Below are positions 57,486 to 64,000 of a stretch of DNA of 64,000 nucleotides, piece after piece. Source of the stretch: Massilia sp. KIM (lineage in GTDB: Bacteria > Pseudomonadota > Gammaproteobacteria > Burkholderiales > Burkholderiaceae_D); the NCBI RefSeq assembly GCF_002007115.1, contig NZ_MVAD01000001.1, positions 3,286,001 through 3,350,000 of the forward strand, in the 5' to 3' direction. The position numbers and the translations under genes were made by a program. The stretch's first letter is position 1, and the number at the start of each line of letters is the position of its first letter. Below the pieces are notes generated by a model. It saw nothing but the letters and a program-made list of their open reading frames with translations, was not told where the DNA came from and searched no databases.

Positions 57486-59099
57486 TTACAGACGGTGGGC
57501 GGCGCGGATCTCCTGGGCGGCGCGTTCGCCGATCACCACGCAGGGCGCCATGGTGTTGCCAGTGGTAATGCGCGGCATGATGGAGGCGTCGGCGATGCGC
57601 AGGTTTTCGACGCCGTACACCTGGAGCTTGCCGTCCACCACCGACATCGCGTCACGTCCCATTTTCGCGGTGCCGCACTGGTGCCAGTAGGTCATCGCAC
57701 CATTGCGGACGTACTGCTCCAGTCCCTCGCGGCTCATCTTGCCCGGCATGCTTTCGCGCTTGACCAGCTTGCCGAAGGCCTCGGCGTTGCCCAGCTCGCG
57801 GCACATCTGCACGCTGGCGATGGCCGCTTCCAGGTCTTCCGGATCGCTGAGCATGTTGGCGTGGATGATCGGCGGGTCGCCGGCCTGCGGCCCCGAGAGC
57901 AGCACTTCGCCGCGGCTCTTGGGCTGCGCCAGGCCGGCGTACATGGTCCAGCCGTGCTCCGGCAGGCCGAGCGCGGCGTTCTCCGGCGTCGACACCGGGA
58001 ATGCGAGCTGGCAGTGCAACATGTCGGGTCCCTCGAGCGAGGGGTCGCTCTTCCAGTACAGGGTGGCTTCCGAGCCGCCGTTGCCGACCTGCTGGGGTTC
58101 GGCGTATTCCCAGATGCAGCTGAAGCCCACATGGTCCTGGTGGTTCTGGCCCACGCCCGGCAGGTGCTGGCGCACCGCGATGCCGTGGCGCTCCAGTTCC
58201 GCGCGCGGCCCGATGCCCGACTGCATCAGCACCTTGGGCGTGTTGATCGCGCCCAGCGACAAGACCACTTCACGCGCCGCCCCGAAGCGTTGCAGGCGGC
58301 CGTCGAGGATCACTTCCACGCCGGTGACCTTGCGGCCCTCGAAAGTCAGCTTCGACACCAGCGCCTTGGTGAGCACGGTCAGGTTGGGCTGGGCCATGCG
58401 CCGGTAGGCATAGGAGCGGAACACCGACAGGCGCTTGCCGTCGCGGATGCGCAAGTCGTTGATCGCCGCGCCGCCCTCGCCCTCCATCATGGCGCCGTTC
58501 GGGCTGTCGTAGACCGGGATGCCGAGCTCGCGCGCGGCGTCCAGCATCAAGGTGGCGGTTGGCTTGGGGTCGTGGGCAGGCGCCACGTACACCGGGCCGC
58601 CGTGGCCGCGGCGCAGCGGGTCCGGGCTGCCCTGCCAGTCCTCGATGCGGCGGTAGATGTCCAGCACCGCGTCGTAGTTCCAGGCCGCGTCGCCGGCTTC
58701 GGCGGCGAAATGGTTCCAGTCGTTGCGGTGGCCGCGTGCCCACAGCATCACGTTGATGCTCGAGCCGCCGCCCAGCACCTTGCCCATGTTGAGCGGCACC
58801 GCGCGGCCGTTCAGGTGCTGGTTCGGTTCGGCCATGAAGCCCCAGTCGCGCTCGGAGCCGAGGTTCAGCGGCCACTGGCCGGGCTCGATCACGCTCGCGA
58901 CCTCGTCGTCGCCGCCAGCTTCCAGCAGCAGCACGCTGACGGCCGGATTCTCGGCCAGCCGGGCCGCGACCACCGAGCCGGCCGATCCGGCCCCGCACAC
59001 GATGAAGTCGTAGGTCTGCCTGAGGGAGCCGGCCAGGGCGCGCTGGTTGGCGCGCACGGCTTGCGCGAAATCGATGCTGTCGTACACCTTGTCGGTCAT
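57486..59099 (-). CDS. GMC family FAD-dependent oxidoreductase (choline dehydrogenase-like)
   Basis: Oxidises an alcohol group using FAD. The Rossmann dinucleotide motif FIVCGAGSAGSVVAARL is at residues 32–48, the first GMC signature GKVLGGGSSINVMLWARGH follows near 110, and the catalytic histidine is in TYWHQCGTAKMG near 474. The start MTDKVYDSID at 59099 gives 537 residues. Its similarity to BetA-type enzymes and the nearby betaine-type binding protein hint at choline or another quaternary alcohol, but substrate is not certain. There is no betaine aldehyde dehydrogenase here. Confidence 0.88.
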   Translation of the reverse strand: MTDKVYDSIDFAQAVRANQRALAGSLRQTYDFIVCGAGSAGSVVAARLAENPAVSVLLLEAGGDDEVASVIEPGQWPLNLGSERDWGFMAEPNQHLNGRAVPLNMGKVLGGGSSINVMLWARGHRNDWNHFAAEAGDAAWNYDAVLDIYRRIEDWQGSPDPLRRGHGGPVYVAPAHDPKPTATLMLDAARELGIPVYDSPNGAMMEGEGGAAINDLRIRDGKRLSVFRSYAYRRMAQPNLTVLTKALVSKLTFEGRKVTGVEVILDGRLQRFGAAREVVLSLGAINTPKVLMQSGIGPRAELERHGIAVRQHLPGVGQNHQDHVGFSCIWEYAEPQQVGNGGSEATLYWKSDPSLEGPDMLHCQLAFPVSTPENAALGLPEHGWTMYAGLAQPKSRGEVLLSGPQAGDPPIIHANMLSDPEDLEAAIASVQMCRELGNAEAFGKLVKRESMPGKMSREGLEQYVRNGAMTYWHQCGTAKMGRDAMSVVDGKLQVYGVENLRIADASIMPRITTGNTMAPCVVIGERAAQEIRAAHRL

Positions 59100-59281
59100 G
59101 GTTCGCCTTTCAATGAGGGGGAGGAGCGCGGCGGCGGGCGCGGCGCGGTCTGCCAAGACATACGGGCAAACCCCGGGATTGGACGCGGGGCCCCGAGCGC
59201 CGCGCACGCTTGGGACGGCTCAATGAGCGCCGCCCTGGTGCTGCCATCATCTGGCCAGTCCCGCCTTTCGCCAGGAGCCTC

Positions 59282-59389
59282 ATGAGCCTTGCCGTCCTCC
59301 GCAGCCGCGCCCTCGCCGGCATGGAAGCCCCCGCCGTCAGCGTCGAAGTGCATCTCGCCAACGGACTGCCCTCGCTCACCATTGTTGGC
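59282..59389 (+). pseudogene. comM: comM 5' fragment, cut by a mobile element
   Basis: The first 36 codons match the start of ComM/YifB, the AAA+ helicase that drives branch migration in natural transformation: MSLAVLRSRALAGMEAPAV and VEVHLANGLPSLTIVG. The family then continues with LPDTEVKESR, but here unrelated sequence begins (NNLPLLHR) and the frame ends at 59446. The rest of comM should lie beyond the right edge. The gene is broken at a protein position encoded by the palindrome ATTGTTGGCAACAAT. Confidence 0.88.
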
Positions 59390-59395
59390 AACAAT
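59381..59395. other. Candidate attachment-site core at the comM junction
   Basis: ATTGTTGGCAACAAT is a perfect 7+1+7 palindrome that spans the point where comM homology stops. The left part is comM sequence and the right part is element sequence, as expected for a hybrid att site. The true crossover could be any bases shared by both; the other junction is outside the window. Confidence 0.5.
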
Positions 59396-59461
59396 CTGCC
59401 ATTGCTCCATCGCAGTGTAACTCTCGCCTCTTGGAGAAGTAGCTAGGAGAACGGGGGCGCT

Positions 59462-59662
59462 TCACCTATTCTCGTACGCGGAGCCTACCGTTGATACGTC
59501 CCCCGGAATAAGACCTAACAGTTCCCAGGTGACAGTGCTGTCGAAGCCGCAGTCCTCTAGGAAACGCATTGCGTAAAGCAACCCGTGTGTCTTCCGAAGA
59601 TGTATAGCAGCAGCAAGCAGCCGTGCGTTGCGAAGAAGAGGGTCCGGTGGGTGCGTGGTCAT
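59462..59662 (-). CDS. Small protein at the element edge, unknown
   Basis: A 66-residue open frame pointing at the comM junction: MTTHPPDPLLRNARLLAAA, then IHLRKTHGLLYAMRFLEDCGF and a TWELLGLIPG end. It looks like a compact helical protein with a balanced composition, unlike the Arg/Pro-rich chance frames elsewhere. It lies between the att junction and the first recombinase and is divergent from it. Short proteins in this position are often accessory to the recombinase, for example directionality factors, but no family is recognised. Confidence 0.55.
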   Translation of the reverse strand: MTTHPPDPLLRNARLLAAAIHLRKTHGLLYAMRFLEDCGFDSTVTWELLGLIPGDVSTVGSAYENR

Positions 59663-59748
59663 GGCCGTGTGACGCTGTTTTTAGTCCTCCTATAATCTCC
59701 TATCTGACTTGCCGGGTTGTTGAGCTACCTCAAAAACTGGAGAATCCT

Positions 59749-61278
59749 ATGCGAGACGCCTGCCCAGATCGCGCCGTAATGTACGTGCGTATGTCGACAG
59801 AGAGCCAGGACTACTCGACGGATCATCAGCGAGCCAAGCTCCAGGAGTACGCAGAAACCAAGGGCATGATGCTCGTCCGTGAGTATGTCGACGATGGCAA
59901 GAGTGGCTTGGACATAAAGCGGCGTGCAGGCTTGACGGCACTCATGAAGGACGTCCAGTCAACAGAGCCTGATTTCAGCCACATCCTTGTCTATGACATT
60001 AGCCGGTGGGGGCGATTTCAGGACATTGACGAGGCTGCATACCATGAGCACACCTGTCGACGTGCAGGCATCACCGTGGTCTATTGTGGTGAACGATTCT
60101 CCGACGATGGCGGACCGTATGCGGCGCTTCTGAAGAGCATGAAGCGTGTCATGGCCGCTGAGTACAGTCGCGATCTCTCAGAGAAAGTCTTCATCGCACA
60201 GTCGCGGTTCATTAAAATGGGCTTCAAGCAAGGGGGGCACGCTGGTTACGGGCTGAGGCGACTGGCCCTGAAAGCTGACGGGACCCCAAGGGCCATACTT
60301 GAGTACGGAGAATCTAAGGTTTCAGCTACGGACAGGGTGATACTAGTTTGGGGCCCAGATGAGGAAGTAGCGACGGTCAGACGGGTGTACTCACTATATT
60401 TGAACGGAGGCTACAGCGAATCGCGCATCGTCCGGCTACTAAACAGTGAAGGCATACCAAGCGAGTTCAACCGCCCGTGGACACAAGCGATGCTCAATTC
60501 TCTCTTGACCAATGTTAAGTATTGCGGGGCGCTTGCCTATAACCGCCGCTCATGCAAACTGTCGAAGCCACGAACCCGCAACCAAGACAGCCAATGGGTC
60601 GTAAATCCGGCCGCAGTTCCCCCTATCATTTCCCGTGCGCTCTTTGATGCTGCTCAAGCGGAGCGTGCGCGACGATTGCGGCGATTTACAGCCGCTGAGT
60701 TGATTGCACTGCTCCAGGGCTGCCACCAGCGGCATGGGAAAGTGAATGCAAAGGTTATTGCAGCCGACCTAACAATGCCCGATCCACAGTTGTTTGTACG
60801 GACATTCGGATCCTTGGTGAGCGCTTACGATATGGCTGGCCTACCGCGATCCGTAACTTACGCATTCGTCCACACCAAGAGGCGGCTAACTGCCATCCGC
60901 AGCGAATTAGTTTCGAAGGTGGAAGCACTTACATTAGCTGCAGGCTCGACCATTGAGCGCACGCCGGAGCCATCCATCTTGATTCTGAACGGCGATCTGC
61001 GTGTCCAAATTCAGGTCGCAGTTCCCCGCAATCCTAAGCGCGGCGTCCGGAACTGGAGAGTCTTTGCGAGACCCGGCGTCGACTTCATCATTACTGCCCG
61101 GATGGGGCCAACAGTCAGTGAGATAGCAGACTACTTCTTGCTCGATGCGCCTTGTCTGGCGGCAGGACCCGTCTACCTCAAGGACTCCAACCTTGATCGA
61201 TACTCAACATCGCGCTACACCTCCTTAGCTGATATGTTTTCAGGATCGATCGTCGACCAACCGGAGACGCTGCGTTGA
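59749..61278 (+). CDS. Large serine recombinase 1
   Basis: A 509-residue site-specific recombinase. The resolvase domain (1–160) has the nucleophile Ser16 in VMYVRMSTESQ, the arginine-rich core DISRWGRFQD and the helix E start MAAEYSRDLS. The recombinase domain follows (GFKQGGHAGYGLRRL; WTQAMLNSLLTNVKYCGAL). Instead of the usual cysteine zinc ribbon there is a segment FTAAELIALLQGCHQRHGK … FGSLVSAYDMAGL resembling homing-endonuclease-associated repeats, then a C-terminal domain ending in RYTSLADMF. The start has GGAG six bases upstream. It overlaps recombinase 2 by four bases. Confidence 0.92.
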   Translation: MRDACPDRAVMYVRMSTESQDYSTDHQRAKLQEYAETKGMMLVREYVDDGKSGLDIKRRAGLTALMKDVQSTEPDFSHILVYDISRWGRFQDIDEAAYHEHTCRRAGITVVYCGERFSDDGGPYAALLKSMKRVMAAEYSRDLSEKVFIAQSRFIKMGFKQGGHAGYGLRRLALKADGTPRAILEYGESKVSATDRVILVWGPDEEVATVRRVYSLYLNGGYSESRIVRLLNSEGIPSEFNRPWTQAMLNSLLTNVKYCGALAYNRRSCKLSKPRTRNQDSQWVVNPAAVPPIISRALFDAAQAERARRLRRFTAAELIALLQGCHQRHGKVNAKVIAADLTMPDPQLFVRTFGSLVSAYDMAGLPRSVTYAFVHTKRRLTAIRSELVSKVEALTLAAGSTIERTPEPSILILNGDLRVQIQVAVPRNPKRGVRNWRVFARPGVDFIITARMGPTVSEIADYFLLDAPCLAAGPVYLKDSNLDRYSTSRYTSLADMFSGSIVDQPETLR

Positions 61279-62780
61279 GCCGGCCCACTACCCCTGCAGC
61301 TCTCTACGTTCGGGCATCCACTGAGCATCAGAACTACTCAACCCGCCATCAGGAGGCAGCACTGCGCGAGTATGCTACCGAACACGGCTATGAGGTCGTC
61401 AACATCTTTCGTGACGAAGGGCGCAGCGGTCTTACTCTGGGCGGTCGCGTTGGATTGCTGACGTTGTTGGAGCAAATCCAAACAGGACAAGCCAATTTCA
61501 CAACGATCTTGGTTTATGACGTAAGTCGCTGGGGACGCTTCCAGGACATTGACGAGGCTGCGCACTACGAGTATGTCTGTCGACGCGCCGGCATCAAGGT
61601 CTGTTACTGTGCAGAGATTTTTGCTAACGATGTGTCACCTATTGCCACGCTAATCAAGGGCCTTAAGCGCGCCATGGCCGCGGAGTACAGCCGTGAACTC
61701 TCGGTGAAGGTGTTCAATGCTCAAGTGCGCCTCACGCAGGCGGGCTATAAGCAAGGAGGATCCGCTGGGTATGGCTTGCGTCGGATGGCGGTGTCTGCGT
61801 CAGGACAGCCCAAAGGTATCTTGGGTCCTGGTGAACGGAAGAACATGCCTAGCGACCGTGTTACTTATGTGCCCGGTCCAGAGGACGAGAAAACTGTCAT
61901 CCATCGGGTCTACGCGATGTATCTCGATGAGCGCATGCCCGAAGTTCGTATTGCAGCTAGGTTGAACGACGAAAAAGTTCCGACCGGCCTTGGTCGCCCT
62001 TGGTCAGTGCACCTCGTGAAGCAAGTACTCACGAACCACAAGTATGTAGGAACGATGACGTTCAACCGCAGCACGCAACACATGCGAAGCACACGGCGAG
62101 CGAACGATAAAAACAAGTGGGTGCACCGTGAGCATGCATTTGAGGCAGTAGTCCCACGAGAGCGATTCGTTCAGGCGGCTGAAGAGCGCAGGCGACGCCG
62201 CAAGAAGTGGACCGATGACGAGATGCTGGATGTGCTCCGCGACATTCTGGTTGAACACGGAAGGGTTACTCCAGAACTGATCAATTCTAGTCACGGCCCC
62301 TCGGTCAAGTCTTACGCTTTCCGATTCAACAGCTTGGTATCAGCAATGGGCTTGGCTGGCATAAGTTGGCCTTCTTTGTCACGAGGAACGATCACACGAT
62401 TCCGGCTTCGGTGCGTCACTCGGGGCATTACAAACGAGCTGAATCGTTGCATGGCTGCTGTAGAAGCGAAGGTGGAGAGGCTCACTCCGCGCACGTGGCG
62501 CGTGAACGGTGTCACGGTACGTCTACTTTGCACTCGCTGCCGGTTTGAGCGCAGCCATCCATGTTGGAAAGTGACAGTAGCACATACCCCTGCGGTCGAC
62601 TTCGTCATTTGGGTTCGCATGGACCAAGCCAACGAACATCTGGAACAAATCTACCTCATACCAGTCGCGGAGTTTCCAGAGCACCAGTACATCTGGCCTT
62701 CGACCAGGACACTGCCCAGGTACGAGCAGTACGCCGTCCCGTCACTACAGGCGATGTTTGGTCTTGCGAAGGGTACTTAG
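61275..62780 (+). CDS. Large serine recombinase 2
   Basis: A 501-residue paralogue of recombinase 1 that starts with TTG inside the overlap TTGA. Nucleophile Ser15 is in ALYVRASTEHQ; DVSRWGRFQD, MAAEYSRELS and the recombinase-domain block GYKQGGSAGYGLRRM are shared with its neighbour almost unchanged. The same endonuclease-repeat-like segment (WTDDEMLDVLRDILVEHGR … FNSLVSAMGLAG) and C-terminal domain (PAVDFVIWVRMD) follow. Catalytic residues are intact in both, so neither looks dead. Coupled translation suggests the two act together, for example as a heteromer on non-identical half sites. Confidence 0.92.
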   Translation: MSRPTTPAALYVRASTEHQNYSTRHQEAALREYATEHGYEVVNIFRDEGRSGLTLGGRVGLLTLLEQIQTGQANFTTILVYDVSRWGRFQDIDEAAHYEYVCRRAGIKVCYCAEIFANDVSPIATLIKGLKRAMAAEYSRELSVKVFNAQVRLTQAGYKQGGSAGYGLRRMAVSASGQPKGILGPGERKNMPSDRVTYVPGPEDEKTVIHRVYAMYLDERMPEVRIAARLNDEKVPTGLGRPWSVHLVKQVLTNHKYVGTMTFNRSTQHMRSTRRANDKNKWVHREHAFEAVVPRERFVQAAEERRRRRKKWTDDEMLDVLRDILVEHGRVTPELINSSHGPSVKSYAFRFNSLVSAMGLAGISWPSLSRGTITRFRLRCVTRGITNELNRCMAAVEAKVERLTPRTWRVNGVTVRLLCTRCRFERSHPCWKVTVAHTPAVDFVIWVRMDQANEHLEQIYLIPVAEFPEHQYIWPSTRTLPRYEQYAVPSLQAMFGLAKGT

Positions 62781-63062
62781 CAGCGCCAGCTGGGCAGCAT
62801 GTGGACGACAGCAACCGGGATCGTCAGAGAAGTGGCCGTGGAGGAAAGACATGGATCCGGGACACACCACACGGTGGGACGAACATGGAGGACAAGCAGA
62901 ACTAAAACTAGACTTTAGACTGCCTGTCCTGATCTGGAGATGGTCTCTTGGATCACACTGTCTAGCGATCACGAAGAGAGCCACTCCACTTAGACCACAT
63001 TGCTCCGAGAAAGTACTGAGTTTGTCTTGTCCTGGTTGACGACGATGAACAATCCTTACCGG
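62781..63062. other. Non-coding stretch between convergent element genes
   Basis: 282 bases between recombinase 2 and the convergent unknown gene. Open frames here are short chance frames without a ribosome site. No hairpin terminator, tRNA or repeat was recognised. Confidence 0.4.
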
Positions 63063-63617
63063 TCAATCACTGAGAAAATCGTTCGTCGCTCCGTGGGGTA
63101 CCTTATATAGGTGAGCTTTATTCCTGACCAAGCTCGTACTTAGATCATGGTTGTCGTCCCACGATAAGTCATACCTGCTAAGGTCGTCCTCAAATGGGTC
63201 GCCATCACTGTCGAAGGAGCATCCTTCAGTGAGCACCTTTTCAAAGGCTGTCGCCGCGATCCTCAGCAGGGTTGCCAACTTTTTAGCGTAGCTCAGGCTG
63301 TATCCGGTGTAGTCCTGTATGGACCGCACACTGATCTCAGGCAGGTCACGAAGCATACGGAAGATTAGCCCTCTAGAGACGGGCCTTGTGTTCCCGCCGA
63401 GGTCGAGCCTCGATACTCCTGAGATGATGTCATCCAGGTCGCGAGCTACCTTACGGGGGAGCTGATAGTAGATCTTAGAGAATCCTCCCCAGCAGTCCTG
63501 GAGGTGATGCCGGTGCGGATTGGGGGCGATCTTGGGAGGACGGCCCCGCCGCTTCGGTTTATGCTGGGGGAGATAAGAACACTTGTGGTCAGTGGGACAG
63601 ACGTGCGGCCAGCTCAT
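63063..63617 (-). CDS. Unknown element protein with AT-hook-like motif and HTH-like segment
   Basis: Taking the start at 63617 (MSWPHVCPTDHKCSYL) gives 184 residues. Near residue 23 a basic stretch KPKRRGRPPKI carries the R-G-R-P core of an AT-hook, and two cysteines and histidines precede it. Around residues 100–140 the pattern LPEISVRSIQDYTGYSLSYAKKLATLL looks like a helix-turn-helix. The C-terminus is acidic (DSDGDPFEDDLSRYD). A DNA-binding role is inferred. It overlaps the upstream gene by 29 bases; a longer frame to 63698 is less likely. Confidence 0.6.
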   Translation of the reverse strand: MSWPHVCPTDHKCSYLPQHKPKRRGRPPKIAPNPHRHHLQDCWGGFSKIYYQLPRKVARDLDDIISGVSRLDLGGNTRPVSRGLIFRMLRDLPEISVRSIQDYTGYSLSYAKKLATLLRIAATAFEKVLTEGCSFDSDGDPFEDDLSRYDLSWDDNHDLSTSLVRNKAHLYKVPHGATNDFLSD

Positions 63618-63963
63618 GGTCCACCATGTGGGCGATAAGGCGCTGGAGTTTGTAGCTAGAGGTTGGATGCTCAACCCAAATTCGGAAGGCCTTGGCAAGC
63701 TCGGTTTCGCTCTTTTTGGAGGACTTGGACTGAGGAGGAGCTGACGATGGTTTTTGAATGACGGTGTTGTTCATAGTCTTGATGGGTGCATTTGATTGAT
63801 TCGGAAGCGGAGGGAGCTGCAGAAGCTGGCGCTCAAGTTTGCGGGCCGCCCCAACTCGCCTGTTCACTTCCTCGATGAAGTACGACTTGAAGGAGCTGGC
63901 GAGCGAGGAGTAGCGGTGCCGCATAGTGACAAGGGGCTGCACGAATTCAGTAGGTGTGGTCAT
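63589..63963 (-). CDS. Unknown element protein (124 residues)
   Basis: No family recognised. It starts MTTPTEFVQPLVTMRHRYSS, has a likely coiled or helical segment (SYFIEEVNRRVGAARKLERQLLQL, about 27–50), a Ser/Pro/Lys-rich linker and a second helical part (ETELAKAFRIWVEHPTSSYKLQRLIAHMVDHELAARL). It overlaps the next gene by 29 bases, so the two form one unit, which may begin beyond the window. Confidence 0.55.
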   Translation of the reverse strand: MTTPTEFVQPLVTMRHRYSSLASSFKSYFIEEVNRRVGAARKLERQLLQLPPLPNQSNAPIKTMNNTVIQKPSSAPPQSKSSKKSETELAKAFRIWVEHPTSSYKLQRLIAHMVDHELAARLSH

Positions 63964-64000
63964 AGGGTTTCTACGATGGCGCTAGGAGGCATAGAGGCCT

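Larger units (their letters stand above)
59390..64000. mobile_element. Left part of an integrated element in comM
   Basis: Everything from the comM break to the window end is less GC-rich than the flank (many stretches near 50% against about 68–70%) and has different codon use. It carries a small opposite-strand gene, two large serine recombinases and two overlapping unknown genes. No tyrosine integrase, relaxase, replication or phage structural gene is visible, so whether it is an island, an integrative element or a prophage cannot be decided from this part. Confidence 0.8.

Noticed and set aside
62561..62905. Frame overlapping the recombinase 2 end
   Set aside because: Mostly inside recombinase 2 in another frame; no homology or ribosome site.
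59390..64000. Prophage identity for the element
   Set aside because: No capsid, tail, lysis or phage repressor gene is visible in the part shown, so only a general mobile-element call is supported.

Overview
The window is high-GC chromosomal DNA from a betaproteobacterium. Gene order (rsmB–DUF4390–ntrY, mreBCD–mrdA–rodA–rlpA next to gatCAB, metX–metW, gshB–EIIA–ptsH–ptsI, torF–glnK–amtB) and protein style point to Burkholderiales, most likely Oxalobacteraceae of the Massilia/Telluria type. The genus is inferred from memory of these families; no search was run.

Layout. 1–3.7 kb (minus): rsmB, a secreted DUF4390 protein and the start of an NtrY-type sensor kinase that runs off the left edge. 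3.8–10.1 kb (plus): a tight run argS–SPOR–dsbA-like–SDR–birA–coaX–SPOR with ATGA overlaps, ending in a cluster of paired inverted repeats. 10.4–17.5 kb (minus): the cell-elongation operon mreB–mreC–mreD–mrdA–rodA–rlpA. 17.9–21.2 kb (plus): gatCAB, closed by a long REP-like hairpin shared with convergent pyrE. 22–26.5 kb (plus): an exonuclease III and a 1120-residue Ig-like repeat protein. 26.5–33.8 kb (minus): a pseudouridine synthase, an M48 protease, metX–metW, and gshB with a PTS phosphorelay (EIIA, HPr, EI) that has no permease beside it. 34–43 kb (plus): a methyltransferase, a complete RND efflux operon, a DUF3667 protein and an SDR. 43–48 kb (minus): a LysR regulator, gshA, and torF–glnK–amtB behind a well-formed sigma-54 promoter with candidate NtrC sites. 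48.3–51.6 kb (plus): ubiK-like gene, a coenzyme-B12 ribonucleotide reductase and sirB2-like gene. 51.5–53.7 kb (minus): an acyltransferase and a TPR gene broken by an in-frame amber stop. 54–59.1 kb: apt, then a small accessory group (betaine-type binding protein, MRJP-like protein, LysR, GMC oxidoreductase).

From about 59.39 kb the character changes. The housekeeping gene comM is cut after 36 codons, and lower-GC DNA follows to the right edge. This DNA carries two adjacent, translationally coupled large serine recombinases that are paralogues of each other, a small opposite-strand protein at the junction, and two overlapping unknown genes, one with an AT-hook-like motif and a helix-turn-helix-like segment. 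I read this as the left end of an integrated mobile element using comM as its attachment gene. It is the least ordinary part of the window, and its far end is not included.

Connections: nitrogen control appears in the NtrY fragment and the sigma-54/NtrC-like control of torF–glnK–amtB. Cell-wall growth is concentrated in the mre/mrd operon with RlpA and two further SPOR proteins nearby. Glutathione synthesis (gshA, gshB) occurs at two sites, one directly joined to the PTS genes.
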